From the NCBI GenBank assembly GCA_029553285.1, contig JAKPCO010000051.1, forward strand, positions 1 through 41,254: DNA of 41,254 nt. Direction: 5' to 3'. Of this stretch, positions 23,749 through 32,104 are shown in pieces. The first letter of the stretch is position 1; the number at the start of each line of letters is the position of its first letter. The position numbers and the translations under genes are program-made. This DNA is from Methanobacteriota archaeon. Lineage in GTDB: Archaea; Halobacteriota; Methanosarcinia; Methanotrichales; Methanotrichaceae. A model generated the notes under the pieces. That model worked only from the letters and a program-made list of their open reading frames with translations, made no database searches and had not been told where the DNA came from.

Positions 23749-24057
23749 ATGATATGCCTGAGATGCGGATGCTGTTGCATCCACCTCGACGTCGCTATTC
23801 CGAACCCGGACGCGATAAGGCCTGATGGTACCCTCGATACAGCCCACAGGATGCCTGTTGTATTCAAGAGAGCCGGAGACCAATGCCCTCATCTCATGTT
23901 TGCAGATGGAGTGGCTGTGTGCAGGATACATGAAATGGAATGCTACAGAGGATCTCCATGCGATCTCTTCGAGCAGTTGGGTCCTCAGGATGATGTGTGC
24001 GTGCTGAACGCTTATTTCAGGTATCTGCGCTTGTCGCAGAGTGGAGATGAGAATTGA
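23749..24057 (+). CDS. YkgJ-type cysteine-cluster protein
   Basis: A 102-residue protein with cysteines in the YkgJ pattern: CLRCGCCC at residues 3-10, then QCPHL, VCRIHEMECYRGSPCDLF. The family binds zinc or an Fe-S cluster and has no settled function. GAGGT lies 3 bases upstream of ATG 23749. It stands alone between the geranylgeranyl-reductase-like gene and an AT-rich promoter region. Confidence 0.85.
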   Translation: MICLRCGCCCIHLDVAIPNPDAIRPDGTLDTAHRMPVVFKRAGDQCPHLMFADGVAVCRIHEMECYRGSPCDLFEQLGPQDDVCVLNAYFRYLRLSQSGDEN

Positions 24058-24205
24058 GCGAACAGCCCAATCCCCGGAATCCAGGCGGGTCGTTTCATCG
24101 AAGCCCATGGAGGTACACAGTCGATAGTTAACACCAAAAGCGCTGTAAGATGGCATCCATTCATCTCTTGTAGAGACGCTCTAATCCATCATCATATTTT
24201 ATGCG

Positions 24206-24233
24206 TAATTTTATATACGTTATATATTATAAC
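24206..24233 (+). promoter_or_regulatory. AT-rich promoter region with inverted repeat, upstream of the epimerase gene
   Basis: TTTATATA at about 24210-24217 is a good TATA box, immediately followed by GTTATATATTATAAC (24219-24233), an inverted repeat with 6-base arms. The epimerase start is 95 bases downstream, so the leader would be roughly 85 bases. A small hairpin TGCC-TTAA-GGGGCA lies in that leader. Confidence 0.45.
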
Positions 24234-24327
24234 AAGCTATGCGGAATACTATAAACGACCGAAGACCACCCGGCAAAGATAATGTGCCTTAAGGGGCATG
24301 GATGCTGTACAATCACTTTGAGGAAGG

Positions 24328-25266
24328 ATGTCGTTGCAGAACAAGAGGATAGTTGTAACAGGCGGCGCCGGATTCATAGGATCGAACATCGTCCGGGCTC
24401 TATGTGATGAGAATGATGTCACTGTTATCGATAACATGAACACGGGACGGCGTGAGAACCTGCGCGGACTGGAGGGGCGCATCAGGTTTGTGGAAGGCGA
24501 TATCAATGACATCAAGATGCTGAGAAGAGAGTTTCAGTCTGTGGACTACGTGCTCCATCAGGCCGCCCTTCCATCGGTTCAGCGATCGATAATCGATCCC
24601 ATGATGACGAACAGGAGCAACACCGATGGCACGCTAGCTGTGCTCGTTGCAGCAAGAGATTGCGGGGTGAGAAGAGTCGTGTTCGCATCATCCTCCGCTG
24701 TTTACGGAGATTCTCCGGAGCTACCCAAGAGGGAGAGCTCTGCCCCGAGGCCGATGAGCCCGTATGCGGTGACGAAGCTGGTGGGAGAGCATTACTGCAG
24801 GGTCTTCTGTGAGATATACGGTCTTGAGTGCGTCTCTCTCAGGTACTTCAATGTCTTCGGCCCCGGTCAGGATCCAGCATCAGAGTACGCAGCCGTCATC
24901 CCGAAGTTCATCGATGCTGTGCTCTCAGGGAGCCAGCCTGTGGTCTACGGCGATGGAGAGCAGACAAGGGATTTTGTGTACGTTGATGATGTCGTGCGGG
25001 CGAACATCCTCGCATGCCTGTCTCCCGGGGCGCCAGGTCTTGCGATCAACATCGGGACGGGATATGCCACAAGCCTAAACCGCCTGCTCGCTACCATAAG
25101 CAAAATCCTGAACAGGGACGTCCGGGCCATTTACACCGAACCGCGCCCAGGTGATGTGCGGGATTCTGTGGCCGACATCACCCTCGCCAGAGAGGTGCTT
25201 GGGTACGTGCCGGAATACCGGCTTGAGGATGGGCTGAGAGAGATGCTGAAATGCCGGTCTGAATAA
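24328..25266 (+). CDS. NAD-dependent sugar epimerase/dehydratase (GalE-like)
   Basis: A 312-residue extended short-chain dehydrogenase. NAD-binding motif VVTGGAGFIGSNI at residues 8-20, conserved HQAALPSVQRS near 78, catalytic Ser in FASSSAVYGD near 120, and the YxxxK pair in SPYAVTKLVGEHY near 145. RYFNVFGPGQDP and the C-terminal RPGDVRDS fit UDP-glucose or UDP-GlcNAc C4-epimerases of the WbpP/GalE group. It probably makes a sugar nucleotide for surface glycans, such as those on the S-layer. GGAAGG precedes ATG 24328. It is monocistronic with its own promoter. Confidence 0.9.
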   Translation: MSLQNKRIVVTGGAGFIGSNIVRALCDENDVTVIDNMNTGRRENLRGLEGRIRFVEGDINDIKMLRREFQSVDYVLHQAALPSVQRSIIDPMMTNRSNTDGTLAVLVAARDCGVRRVVFASSSAVYGDSPELPKRESSAPRPMSPYAVTKLVGEHYCRVFCEIYGLECVSLRYFNVFGPGQDPASEYAAVIPKFIDAVLSGSQPVVYGDGEQTRDFVYVDDVVRANILACLSPGAPGLAINIGTGYATSLNRLLATISKILNRDVRAIYTEPRPGDVRDSVADITLAREVLGYVPEYRLEDGLREMLKCRSE

Positions 25267-25400
25267 CAACACCTGCACACATCCTCAGCTCATCCGGCTC
25301 AGCGGGTTGGCATGTGATGGAGAAGATGCCATTCAGCAAATCGATCCCACTGCAATCTCACACAGATGATGATGCTCCGGGCAGCATGCAACATAAAAGC

Positions 25401-25769
25401 TTACAGGCTTGCAGCAGCATGCGGTTTCTGTCCGGTGCTCTTGCTGAACGCCAGGGCGAAGAGCCACTCGCTCAGCTTTGGACACCGCTCAGGCACGCAC
25501 TCATCGGTGCATCCTGCGCATGGATCGAAGATGCCAGATGCCATAAGTGGGGTGAATCGATCGGTGCATGCTGGCCTCTCAACTGCTCTGAGCCGGTATG
25601 TCCTGACGCCGTCGGCGAGCTCCTCCTCCCTTGTTATCAGCCCATCCTTGAGCAGCTTTGCGACTATCCGGGAGCACTTTCGCGAGTCGATTCCCAGGGC
25701 CTTCCAGAGATCGCTCTGGAGAACTCCATCCGGACTGGATCTGATATACTCCAGCGCTTCCTCTATCAT
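25401..25769 (-). CDS. Winged-helix protein with C-terminal four-cysteine motif
   Basis: A 122-residue protein. The winged helix covers residues 1-62 (GVLQSDLWKALGIDSRKCSR as the HTH; TREEELADGVRTYRL as wing). After it, cysteines C84, C87, C91 and C96 (FDPCAGCTDECVPERCPKL) form a C-x2-C-x3-C-x4-C motif suited to a 4Fe-4S cluster or zinc, with C68 as a possible extra ligand. Similar redox-sensing HTH proteins occur in methanogens, without a named target here. ATG 25769 has GGAGG 5 bases upstream; GTG 25772 is the alternative. It follows the Sm-like gene by 17 bases and is likely in one operon with it. Confidence 0.75.
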   Translation of the reverse strand: MIEEALEYIRSSPDGVLQSDLWKALGIDSRKCSRIVAKLLKDGLITREEELADGVRTYRLRAVERPACTDRFTPLMASGIFDPCAGCTDECVPERCPKLSEWLFALAFSKSTGQKPHAAASL

Positions 25770-25786
25770 CACACCCTCCCCCTGAT

Positions 25787-26011
25787 CTACTCAACCGGGC
25801 TGATCAGTATTATGTTGTTTCCCCTCAGAATCACAGACCCCAGAGACCTGGTCCTCTCTCCATTGACAATCTCAACGGTCTCCAGGAGGTGCAGGTTGAG
25901 ATACTCATCCACGCTGTTGAGTATGCCCTCAAGGACATGCCTCTGAGAGCCCTTCATCTCAACCTGTATCTTGGTGCCTATAAGGGACTGGACCTTCTTA
26001 TTCGGGTACAC
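25787..26011 (-). CDS. Archaeal Sm-like (LSm) RNA-binding protein
   Basis: A 74-residue Sm fold protein. Sm1 motif: LIGTKIQVEMKGSQRHVLEG, with DEYLNLHLLE after it; Sm2 motif: SVILRGNNIILISP. These form heptameric or hexameric rings that bind U-rich RNA. The start is GTG 26011 with GAGGTAA 5 bases upstream. It lies between the NifU-domain gene and the Cys-rich HTH gene, same strand. Confidence 0.92.
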   Translation of the reverse strand: MYPNKKVQSLIGTKIQVEMKGSQRHVLEGILNSVDEYLNLHLLETVEIVNGERTRSLGSVILRGNNIILISPVE

Positions 26012-26077
26012 AGATATTACCTCGTAGCAGTTCTAGTTTAGATCAGAATGCTTTAAGCAATTGACAGGGCAGTAGAG

Positions 26078-26305
26078 CTATACAGCCTCTACCGCCTTCA
26101 CGCCCGATACGTTCTTTTTAAGCTCACGCTCCACGAAGTTCTTGAGAGTCATCTGGGAAAATGGACACCCTGCGCAGCTCCCCGTGAGCTTCACATAGAC
26201 AACACCATCTGTTATATCGACAAGCTCTACATCCCCACCCTCTATTCTGAGCACATTCCGTATGGACTCAAGGGTGGACTCGACCTCTTCCTTCATGCTC
26301 TGCAT
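26078..26305 (-). CDS. NifU C-terminal domain (Nfu-like) iron-sulfur protein
   Basis: A 75-residue single-domain Nfu protein. The core is SIRNVLRIEGGDVELVDITD followed by the Fe-S scaffold motif GSCAGCPFSQMTLKNFVE, which holds the CxxC pair. It probably carries a 4Fe-4S cluster between two monomers for transfer to apoproteins. GGAG lies about 10 bases before ATG 26305; an inner ATG at 26296 is possible. The PII-like gene ends 6 bases upstream, so the two are likely cotranscribed. Confidence 0.92.
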   Translation of the reverse strand: MQSMKEEVESTLESIRNVLRIEGGDVELVDITDGVVYVKLTGSCAGCPFSQMTLKNFVERELKKNVSGVKAVEAV

Positions 26306-26310
26306 TAAAC

Positions 26311-26637
26311 TTAATCTCCTCTGACCTTTATCGATGTCACTGGTTGTATGATCACTGTGAACCTCTTTCCCTTTAAACCTTGCTCCAGGCTCTGAACAAG
26401 ACGCTCACACCTGTTCGAGCTGACGACGGTATTCACCATGACCCCTGGCTCGGAGAAGTTCCTGATCGCATCAAGCGTCATCTCCGGATCCTCCCTGAGG
26501 CGGAAATCCTTCCAGACCCGGGGAGACATGCCCTTGTACTCATAGATGTAAAATCCCGTGATTCCCACTTCTGTGAGGATGTTCATGACCTTGAGGAGAT
26601 GCTCGTGGTCGATAAAAATCTTAACCATGCTCTTCAT
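26311..26637 (-). CDS. PII/CutA-fold small protein (MJ1244-like)
   Basis: A 108-residue protein with a ferredoxin-like beta-alpha-beta pattern resembling PII and CutA proteins: VKIFIDHEHLLKVMNILTEV, then GITGFYIYEYKG at the position of the PII T-loop start, and the second half SNRCERLVQSLEQGLKGKRF followed by a final strand. Such proteins trimerise and sense small ligands; the PII nucleotide motifs are not obvious here. A TATA box (minus-strand TATTTATG) lies 25-32 bases before ATG 26637 and no Shine-Dalgarno is present, so the transcript is probably leaderless. First gene of the run to the Cys-rich HTH gene. Confidence 0.6.
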   Translation of the reverse strand: MKSMVKIFIDHEHLLKVMNILTEVGITGFYIYEYKGMSPRVWKDFRLREDPEMTLDAIRNFSEPGVMVNTVVSSNRCERLVQSLEQGLKGKRFTVIIQPVTSIKVRGD

Positions 26638-26661
26638 GTGAAGAATGTTAAGAGACAAATG

Positions 26662-26669
26662 CATAAATA
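26662..26669 (-). promoter_or_regulatory. TATA box for the PII-like / nifU / LSm gene run
   Basis: Minus-strand TATTTATG, 25-32 bases upstream of ATG 26637. Strong archaeal box A match. Confidence 0.55.
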
Positions 26670-26687
26670 GGTTGCCGTTTGTGGATT

Positions 26688-26704
26688 GGATCTGTCCGAA
26701 TAAG
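26688..26704 (+). repeat. Solitary end of an 88-type element
   Basis: GGATCTGTCCGAATAAG differs from the consensus element end by one base. No matching right end was found before 27131, so this is a remnant or a divergent element. Confidence 0.55.
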
Positions 26705-26894
26705 AGTTCCGGAGCCAGATATTCGAGGCTTGAGGATGCTGATTGTTATGAGCACTTCTTCCCCATTCGAACACTGGAATGGATCTCTCCGACGAGAACA
26801 GGTCGTGCACCCAGATCAGTGAACCCGGCATCAGGTGACATCGGAGGATTTTTAATCTGCTGCGCCAGTGAGTGCTGATTTCTGAATTTCCATT

Positions 26895-27018
26895 CGCTCT
26901 TATCCATACGATAACTTGCCAATAGGAGCACTGATCCTAGCTGTGCATTCTTGGTTAAGGAATAAGTGCGTTCATCAACCACATTGCACGACCACAAGTC
27001 GCCAAACATATAAGAGCG
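26895..27018 (+). mobile_element. 124-bp miniature inverted-repeat element, copy D
   Basis: Begins CGCTCTTATCC, ends ATATAAGAGCG, with an inner AACTTGC near the left end. It is close to copy A in sequence (shared TGTGCATTCTTGGT and CAACCACATTG type segments). Flanking octamers TTTCCATT and AGTCCATT agree in 6 of 8. Together with copy E it fills much of the 800-base gene-free stretch between 26638 and 27439; no gene is visible in that stretch. Confidence 0.82.
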
Positions 27019-27130
27019 AGTCCATTCAGTGATTCAAGCACACAATCGAAAAACATTGCATGACATAAAATTGAAGCGGCTCAGGTGGTTAAATCGCCGG
27101 AGATGCGGGCTCTGACAAACTTCACGTGTT

Positions 27131-27282
27131 CGCTCTTATCCATCTGACGACTCTCTAGAAGAGACATTTCTCCCCCATGCGCTAAGTTCGAAATACATTC
27201 GACTGTGTCGAATGCCTGAGAGCGAATGAATGCATTCATCAAACGCCTGCATGGCTTCCAAATTGCTGAATATATAAGAGCG
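27131..27282 (+). mobile_element. 124-type miniature element, copy E, 152 bp
   Basis: Begins CGCTCTTATCC and ends ATATAAGAGCG. It is lengthened by a central TTCGA-rich palindromic stretch (about 27186-27214). Flanking octamers CACGTGTT and CACGTATT agree in 7 of 8, so the insertion is recent to moderate in age. It is 112 bases from copy D. Confidence 0.82.
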
Positions 27283-27439
27283 CACGTATTTTTGCAAAGA
27301 TCATCGATCTGCAGAATCACCTGCATGAGCCTCCCCGAATACCGATCTACTGAGAGATAACCATCGATATCGTGTGGTTCGTGAGAAGGCAGCTGGCAGA
27401 TTGGCCGGTAACATGATGGTCTCTACCTTCCGCTGGACA

Positions 27440-28015
27440 TCATCCCAGATCGCCTATCACCACGCTGAAGAGACCCCGCGCTTCCGGCGGATCTCTGGTC
27501 GTGCCCGCTGTTATCCTCTCTTCCGGATATCCGAGATCTCTGAGAACGACGACGTCACTGTGGATTCCTGTATCCTCAAGGTAACTGCAGAGCGCGTTCA
27601 GATCTGTGGAGTCGTCTGCGAGAAGAAACACGCATCTGCCGTGCTTCAGCTCGAACGCGACAGCCTCTGGATCCATCTTCCGGCCATGAAATGTTATCGG
27701 CACGACCTTTAAAAGGCTCAGGCCGAGGCGCGCGCATGCGACCTGCATGCTTGATATCCCAGGGATGACGTGGCCTCCAAGATATCCGAGGCCGCTGAGC
27801 ATGGGATCCCCGGTTGAGAGGACAACAGCATCATCCGGAAGGCGCCTCAGGGAGCTATAATCTCTGATCACCCTGACATCACAGCCAGGTGGTATATGAT
27901 CTCCAGCCAGAGATATCGCCCGCTCCGATCCATATATCAGCTTCGCTGATCTTATAGCCTCGATCGCCTCAAGCGTGATCATACCAGGACCTGCGCCAAC
28001 ACCGACGATCTTCAT
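27440..28015 (-). CDS. cbiE: Cobalt-precorrin-7 C5-methyltransferase
   Basis: A 191-residue tetrapyrrole methylase acting late in the anaerobic corrin pathway, adding the C5 methyl. The SAM-binding start is MKIVGVGAGPGMITLEA; then LSTGDPMLSGLG and IPGISSMQVACARLG follow, all typical of CbiE. ATG 28015 gives the family N-terminus, with a GGAGATGG stretch upstream. Its usual partner CbiT, sometimes fused to it as CobL, is encoded separately at the other end of this operon. Last gene of the cbi run. Confidence 0.93.
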   Translation of the reverse strand: MKIVGVGAGPGMITLEAIEAIRSAKLIYGSERAISLAGDHIPPGCDVRVIRDYSSLRRLPDDAVVLSTGDPMLSGLGYLGGHVIPGISSMQVACARLGLSLLKVVPITFHGRKMDPEAVAFELKHGRCVFLLADDSTDLNALCSYLEDTGIHSDVVVLRDLGYPEERITAGTTRDPPEARGLFSVVIGDLG

Positions 28016-28072
28016 TGCATCCATCTCCATTAACGCCAGGAGCTCCATCAACGTGCATGATGCGGCTGATGC

Positions 28073-29080
28073 TCAAATCAATCCCGTATCCCTGTAGATG
28101 CTCCCGTCCCTCTTTATCAGAACTATCCTCGTTCCCGGAAGCATCCTTCCGAGATGCTCAAGCGCTCTGGCGATCGCCGGGTGATCCGGCTCCCGCTCGA
28201 TCATCTCAGCCACTGTCGCATAGCCGGTGCCATCGAGCATCTCAGGCTCCGCCCATCTGAGTATCAGCCCTGGAAGGCCACAGAGCACGGTCTCCCGGCC
28301 GGTGCGCATCCTGAGCATATCGAGCTTTGATCCGATGAGCACCGCGGTATGATCCGGAAAGAGTATCCTGCTGTACCTGAGACCTGTCCTCCCCGTGGTG
28401 GCAACGACCCTCTCCGGCTCACTGAGCGATTCAGAGAGGCTGTACTCAAGATGCTCATTCCATGGCTCGACGAATCCCGTCGACCCCAGAATGGATATCC
28501 CACCCTCAACTCCAACGGACGGGTTCAGCGTCCTGAGCGCGATTCTTCTCCCGTCAGGAACAGAGAGATGCACAACGGCTCCGCTAAGCCCTGCCTCTGC
28601 GACACCCTCCTCAATCGCTTTTATTATCTGAGCGTGCGCGGATCTGCTTATCGCGGGTCTGCCGATATTCGCGGAGAGCCCAACCCTTCCTATCCTCCCG
28701 ATACCCTCTCCTGCGACGAGCTCAGAGCGCTCTGATGGCGATGCGCTTGCGATGATATTCATACCGTGAGTGATATCAGAGCTGTGATCCCCGGCGTCCT
28801 TCCGGGCTGCACATCTTCCGCCGGATGCTTCCACCCTCACTCTAACCCTTATTCCAGCCGGGGTCCACACATCAACCTCATCCACATCTTTCATAAGAGA
28901 GAGCACCGCGCCCTTGCATGCGGCTGATGCTGTTGTCCCTGTGGTAAGACCTCTGCGGAGCACCTGGCCGTTCGAGAGGAGAACCCACAGGCCGCTCTCT
29001 ATCAGCTCATCGATATCTTCCAGAGACGACCTCTTGAGCCATTCATCCGGTATCCTGAAACCAGTCACAGGATCGATCAT
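28073..29080 (-). CDS. cbiD: Cobalt-precorrin-5B C1-methyltransferase
   Basis: A 335-residue enzyme that methylates C1 during ring contraction in anaerobic cobalamin synthesis. The hallmark GLTTGTTASAACKGA lies near residue 44, followed by the second conserved region GEGIGRIGRVGLSANIGRPA (residues about 140-160) and GSTGFVEPWNEHLEYSLSE. The protein has a fold unrelated to the other methylases. GAGAT precedes the ATG. It is separated from cbiC by 124 bases. Confidence 0.95.
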   Translation of the reverse strand: MIDPVTGFRIPDEWLKRSSLEDIDELIESGLWVLLSNGQVLRRGLTTGTTASAACKGAVLSLMKDVDEVDVWTPAGIRVRVRVEASGGRCAARKDAGDHSSDITHGMNIIASASPSERSELVAGEGIGRIGRVGLSANIGRPAISRSAHAQIIKAIEEGVAEAGLSGAVVHLSVPDGRRIALRTLNPSVGVEGGISILGSTGFVEPWNEHLEYSLSESLSEPERVVATTGRTGLRYSRILFPDHTAVLIGSKLDMLRMRTGRETVLCGLPGLILRWAEPEMLDGTGYATVAEMIEREPDHPAIARALEHLGRMLPGTRIVLIKRDGSIYRDTGLI

Positions 29081-29204
29081 GATGGGGCCACCTTATCTCC
29101 CAGGGCAGCATCTGAATGCGCCCGGATCGCGAGCCCGATCCCCGATGAACCGCAGAGATGTGAATCTCGGAGACCCAGCGCGCTCAGAACATCGATACAG
29201 CATT

Positions 29205-29834
29205 CTACCTGATGCCCTGATGGTACATGTTGATTATCTCATTCATCGCTGCGACCGCGAGAGGGGTGCCGCCCCTGGTGCCCACGTTCGATATCGATGG
29301 GACCTTTACATTTCGCAGCCTCTCCTTGCTCTCTGCCGCTCTCACGAATCCGACGGGAATCCCTATAACCAGCGATGGCATCGCCTCTCTCCTCTCCATT
29401 ATCTCGCAGAGCGCGAGCAGGGCCGTAGGAGCGTTGCCTATCACGACCACAGCGCCATCGAGCTCATCCTTTGCAGCTAAAACTCCTGCAGAGGCCCTGG
29501 TGATGCCGAGCATGCTCGCCATCTCTTCGCCCATTTCGATCAGCGTTCTTATTCTCGATCTGTGGCCCTTCTTGACAATACCTGCCTCGACCATCCTGAT
29601 GTCCACGAAGATGTCCACAGCCTCATCGAGCGCCCTGAATCCAGCCCTCACCGGGTCCATCACGAACCTCAGGCTCTCTGCTATGCCCGGGTCGCCGGTT
29701 GCCATGACGCACCTCTGCTTTATCCTGTCCTCCAGGGTCTCATCGCCGACGATCCTGGCGATGAACTCCCTGCTCGCCCTTGAAATCTTGAACGCCTCTG
29801 GTGTCATGGCGCCAAGATCTGAGTATCTGTCCAT
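29205..29834 (-). CDS. cbiC: Cobalt-precorrin-8 methylmutase
   Basis: A 209-residue enzyme moving the C11 methyl to C12 to give cobyrinate. Conserved features: FKISRASREFIARIVGDE (with the catalytic His of many CbiC proteins not obvious at this position), VDIRMVEAGI, GNAPTALLALCEIM near 150 and IGIPVGFVRAAESKERL near 175. The start is probably ATG 29834; ATG 29843, 2 bases past the cbiH stop, is the alternative. Confidence 0.92.
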   Translation of the reverse strand: MDRYSDLGAMTPEAFKISRASREFIARIVGDETLEDRIKQRCVMATGDPGIAESLRFVMDPVRAGFRALDEAVDIFVDIRMVEAGIVKKGHRSRIRTLIEMGEEMASMLGITRASAGVLAAKDELDGAVVVIGNAPTALLALCEIMERREAMPSLVIGIPVGFVRAAESKERLRNVKVPSISNVGTRGGTPLAVAAMNEIINMYHQGIR

Positions 29835-29844
29835 AACCACCATC

Positions 29845-31239
29845 TCACACACAGTACTTTCTCTCATAGCCTCTGCTGGCCACAATCATCCCATCCCTCA
29901 TCCTTGATCCCGGCCCGGATACGATCAGCATGTACCTGGAGCCATCGAGCCGCAGATCAGACAGCTCGGATGCGGTGCAGATCTCAATGTGTTCCCCTCT
30001 CCGTGTCACATCCCTGGCCACAGCACAGGGCCTTGAGCCCGGCAGCCAGCCGGAGATGTTTTTTATTGTATCTCCACTCGCGTTGTACAGAAATACGCTG
30101 AACCCTGCATCTGCAAGACGCGAGAGTCTGTCCGGTGGAACCGCTTTGGAGAGCAGCACAAAGTCGTTCGAGACCGGAGCGCCGGCTCTCGCTGCAGCAG
30201 CAGCGAACGCACTCACGCCGGGAAGCATTCTCAGCGATCGTCCCATGGCAATGTAGCGGCCAGCCGCGCTGAATATGCTTGGATCTCCGCCAACTGTGAT
30301 GACCGGCGACCCCCCGTTCCGCAGCTCTTGCATCGCCCTCTCAAACCTCTGGATCTGCCTCTCCTCGCGGCTTCCTGTGCCTGTGAAAACATCTCCGGCG
30401 ATCAGCTCCATTATGTACTCCATATGCATCTCCGCCCCCAGGAGGAGCGTTGCAGAGCTCACCGCATCCACAACCTCATGCGTGAGGTTCTCGAAGCTCC
30501 CCGGGCCCACTCCAGCTATGGATACCCCCTCGCCTGCCACAGCCCTGTGCACTCCTCCTGCTATCAGGAGGGTGAGCATATCGATCTCCCCCGCATGGCG
30601 AAGCGTCTCATCCACAGTGCATCTCCGTATGGACTCGCCATCGCGTGAGACGTTTCTCGCTATGACGACTGCATCTTCACCCCTTCCCGCGTCTCTCAGC
30701 ATCTCAAGAGCCTCAGGAAGCTGCCAGTCCCTCCTGGAGCTCCTGGGGTTGTACAGGGCAAGCGGCATTCCCATGGAGGCTGCGACCCCGATCCTGCGCT
30801 GGATCTCCTCCCACGGTGTCAGCAGATCGCTGAGGCTCACGACAGCCAGAGACTCCCCGAAGACCACTCCTGCCCTGCAGGCAGCAGCCGAGAACGCGGT
30901 GACTCCGGGAACAACCTCAATCCTGGATGGATCAACTGAGGAGAGCGCGACCTCAATGGCGATGCTCGCCATTCCATACACATTCGGATCCCCACTGCTG
31001 ATCAGCGCCACTGAGCCATCATCCAGCAGCTCGGCGGCGAGCCTCGCCCTCTCCACCTCCCCTCCCATCCTTCCCGGAAAGACCTTTTTATCTTTAAGGA
31101 GGGATGGTATGAGATCGAGATATGTGCGGTAGCCTACAACAAAGTCCGCCTCCTCTATCGCCCTCCTGGCGCGCAGCGTCATGCACCCAGGATCCCCAGG
31201 GCCGATGCCGACGATGCTGAGCCTACTCTCCAAGGGCAA
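29845..31239 (-). CDS. cbiH: Tandem CbiH-CbiH fusion, precorrin-3B C17-methyltransferase
   Basis: A 464-residue protein made of two tetrapyrrole-methylase domains; ordinary CbiH is about 240. Domain 1 (residues 1-235) has the full set: SIVGIGPGDPGCMTLRA, ISSGDPNVYGMAS, VVPGVTAFSAAACRAG, YNPRSSRRDWQL. Domain 2 (237-464) repeats it: SIAGVGPGSFENLTHEV, TVGGDPSIFSAAG, LPGVSAFAAAAARAGAP, FLYNASGDTI, and ends in the CbiH-typical SRGYERKY. Domain 1 is the better match to catalytic family members; domain 2 has the weaker SAM loop (GPGSFEN). CbiH methylates C17 with ring contraction. It overlaps the cbiG stop by 17 bases. Confidence 0.88.
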   Translation of the reverse strand: MPLESRLSIVGIGPGDPGCMTLRARRAIEEADFVVGYRTYLDLIPSLLKDKKVFPGRMGGEVERARLAAELLDDGSVALISSGDPNVYGMASIAIEVALSSVDPSRIEVVPGVTAFSAAACRAGVVFGESLAVVSLSDLLTPWEEIQRRIGVAASMGMPLALYNPRSSRRDWQLPEALEMLRDAGRGEDAVVIARNVSRDGESIRRCTVDETLRHAGEIDMLTLLIAGGVHRAVAGEGVSIAGVGPGSFENLTHEVVDAVSSATLLLGAEMHMEYIMELIAGDVFTGTGSREERQIQRFERAMQELRNGGSPVITVGGDPSIFSAAGRYIAMGRSLRMLPGVSAFAAAAARAGAPVSNDFVLLSKAVPPDRLSRLADAGFSVFLYNASGDTIKNISGWLPGSRPCAVARDVTRRGEHIEICTASELSDLRLDGSRYMLIVSGPGSRMRDGMIVASRGYERKYCV

Positions 31240-32104
31240 CCGTCACCCTCCCGTAAACCCTCTTCGGCAGTATCATCCTCTGCGCCAGGGCCAGGACCGC
31301 TGGCTCCGCGACCCCTGAGAGGCCGATCATGCTCGCCCTCGATGGCGTCACAGGTACCTGCGCATTGAGAGCATCATCAGAGAGGTAAACAACAGAGGCG
31401 CCGAGCTCTGCGGCAGCCCTCGATATCTCCGGATCACCGCTCTTGATCATGGATGTGGCTATAACCCTCACCTCTGATGTATCCCGTCCGGCCTCGGCGG
31501 CCGCAGATCTTATCGCGCTCATTATCTCATCTGCGGTTGCCCCTCGCCTGGCCCCGAGACCTGCAATCAGCCCTCCTGATTTCAGCACAGCCACATCCTC
31601 ATCAACGATCACTATCCTGGGGCCCCTGAGCCTCACGATTGGGACATCCTGATGCAGGAAGGATGCGTTGATATGCCTTGATGCATCCCTGTTCACGATC
31701 TCAGCGCCAAATGCAGATGCGATGCCCTCAAGGTTCGGTCTCCCTGATGAATCTGTTGCTGTTGTGATCGCGGGGTACAGTCCAAGATGCCTGGAGAGAT
31801 GAAGCGCAAGATCATTTGCCCCATGATGGCCCCCGATCACCGGGACCGCGGTTTTGAGGGATGAGTCCACAGAGACGACAGGCTTGTCCGTCCACTTATC
31901 CCTCAGCAGAGGGCATAAAAGCCTGACCACTATGCCGACAGCCATCAGGGCGAGGATCATGTCGTATTCCCTGAAGAGATCCTCCATTATGCCCTTCCTG
32001 TATGTGTGGAGATCTGCTATGTAGCTTGAGCTCAGGCTGCTGGAGAGCTGCTCTCCCTTCTCCCTATCCCTCGGAAAGACCAGAACTGCTACCGACTTCT
32101 GTAT
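31223..32104 (-). CDS. cbiG: Cobalt-precorrin-5A hydrolase, probable AUA start
   Basis: A protein of about 293 residues that opens the ring lactone and releases the C2 unit in anaerobic cobalamin synthesis. Family marks: [54 protein letters not shown], and the C-terminal domain [15 protein letters not shown] with [17 protein letters not shown]. The reading frame has no ATG, GTG or TTG after ATG 32239, and that ATG would overlap cbiF by 150 bases and add unrelated sequence. The only sensible start is ATA 32104, seven bases after a perfect AGGAGGT. It gives [20 protein letters not shown], the expected CbiG N-terminus. Confidence 0.88.
   Translation of the reverse strand: MQKSVAVLVFPRDREKGEQLSSSLSSSYIADLHTYRKGIMEDLFREYDMILALMAVGIVVRLLCPLLRDKWTDKPVVSVDSSLKTAVPVIGGHHGANDLALHLSRHLGLYPAITTATDSSGRPNLEGIASAFGAEIVNRDASRHINASFLHQDVPIVRLRGPRIVIVDEDVAVLKSGGLIAGLGARRGATADEIMSAIRSAAAEAGRDTSEVRVIATSMIKSGDPEISRAAAELGASVVYLSDDALNAQVPVTPSRASMIGLSGVAEPAVLALAQRMILPKRVYGRVTVALGE

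Noticed and set aside
30275-31132. Plus-strand frame opposite cbiH
   Set aside because: A Ser/Pro-rich shadow of a well-conserved methylase fusion.
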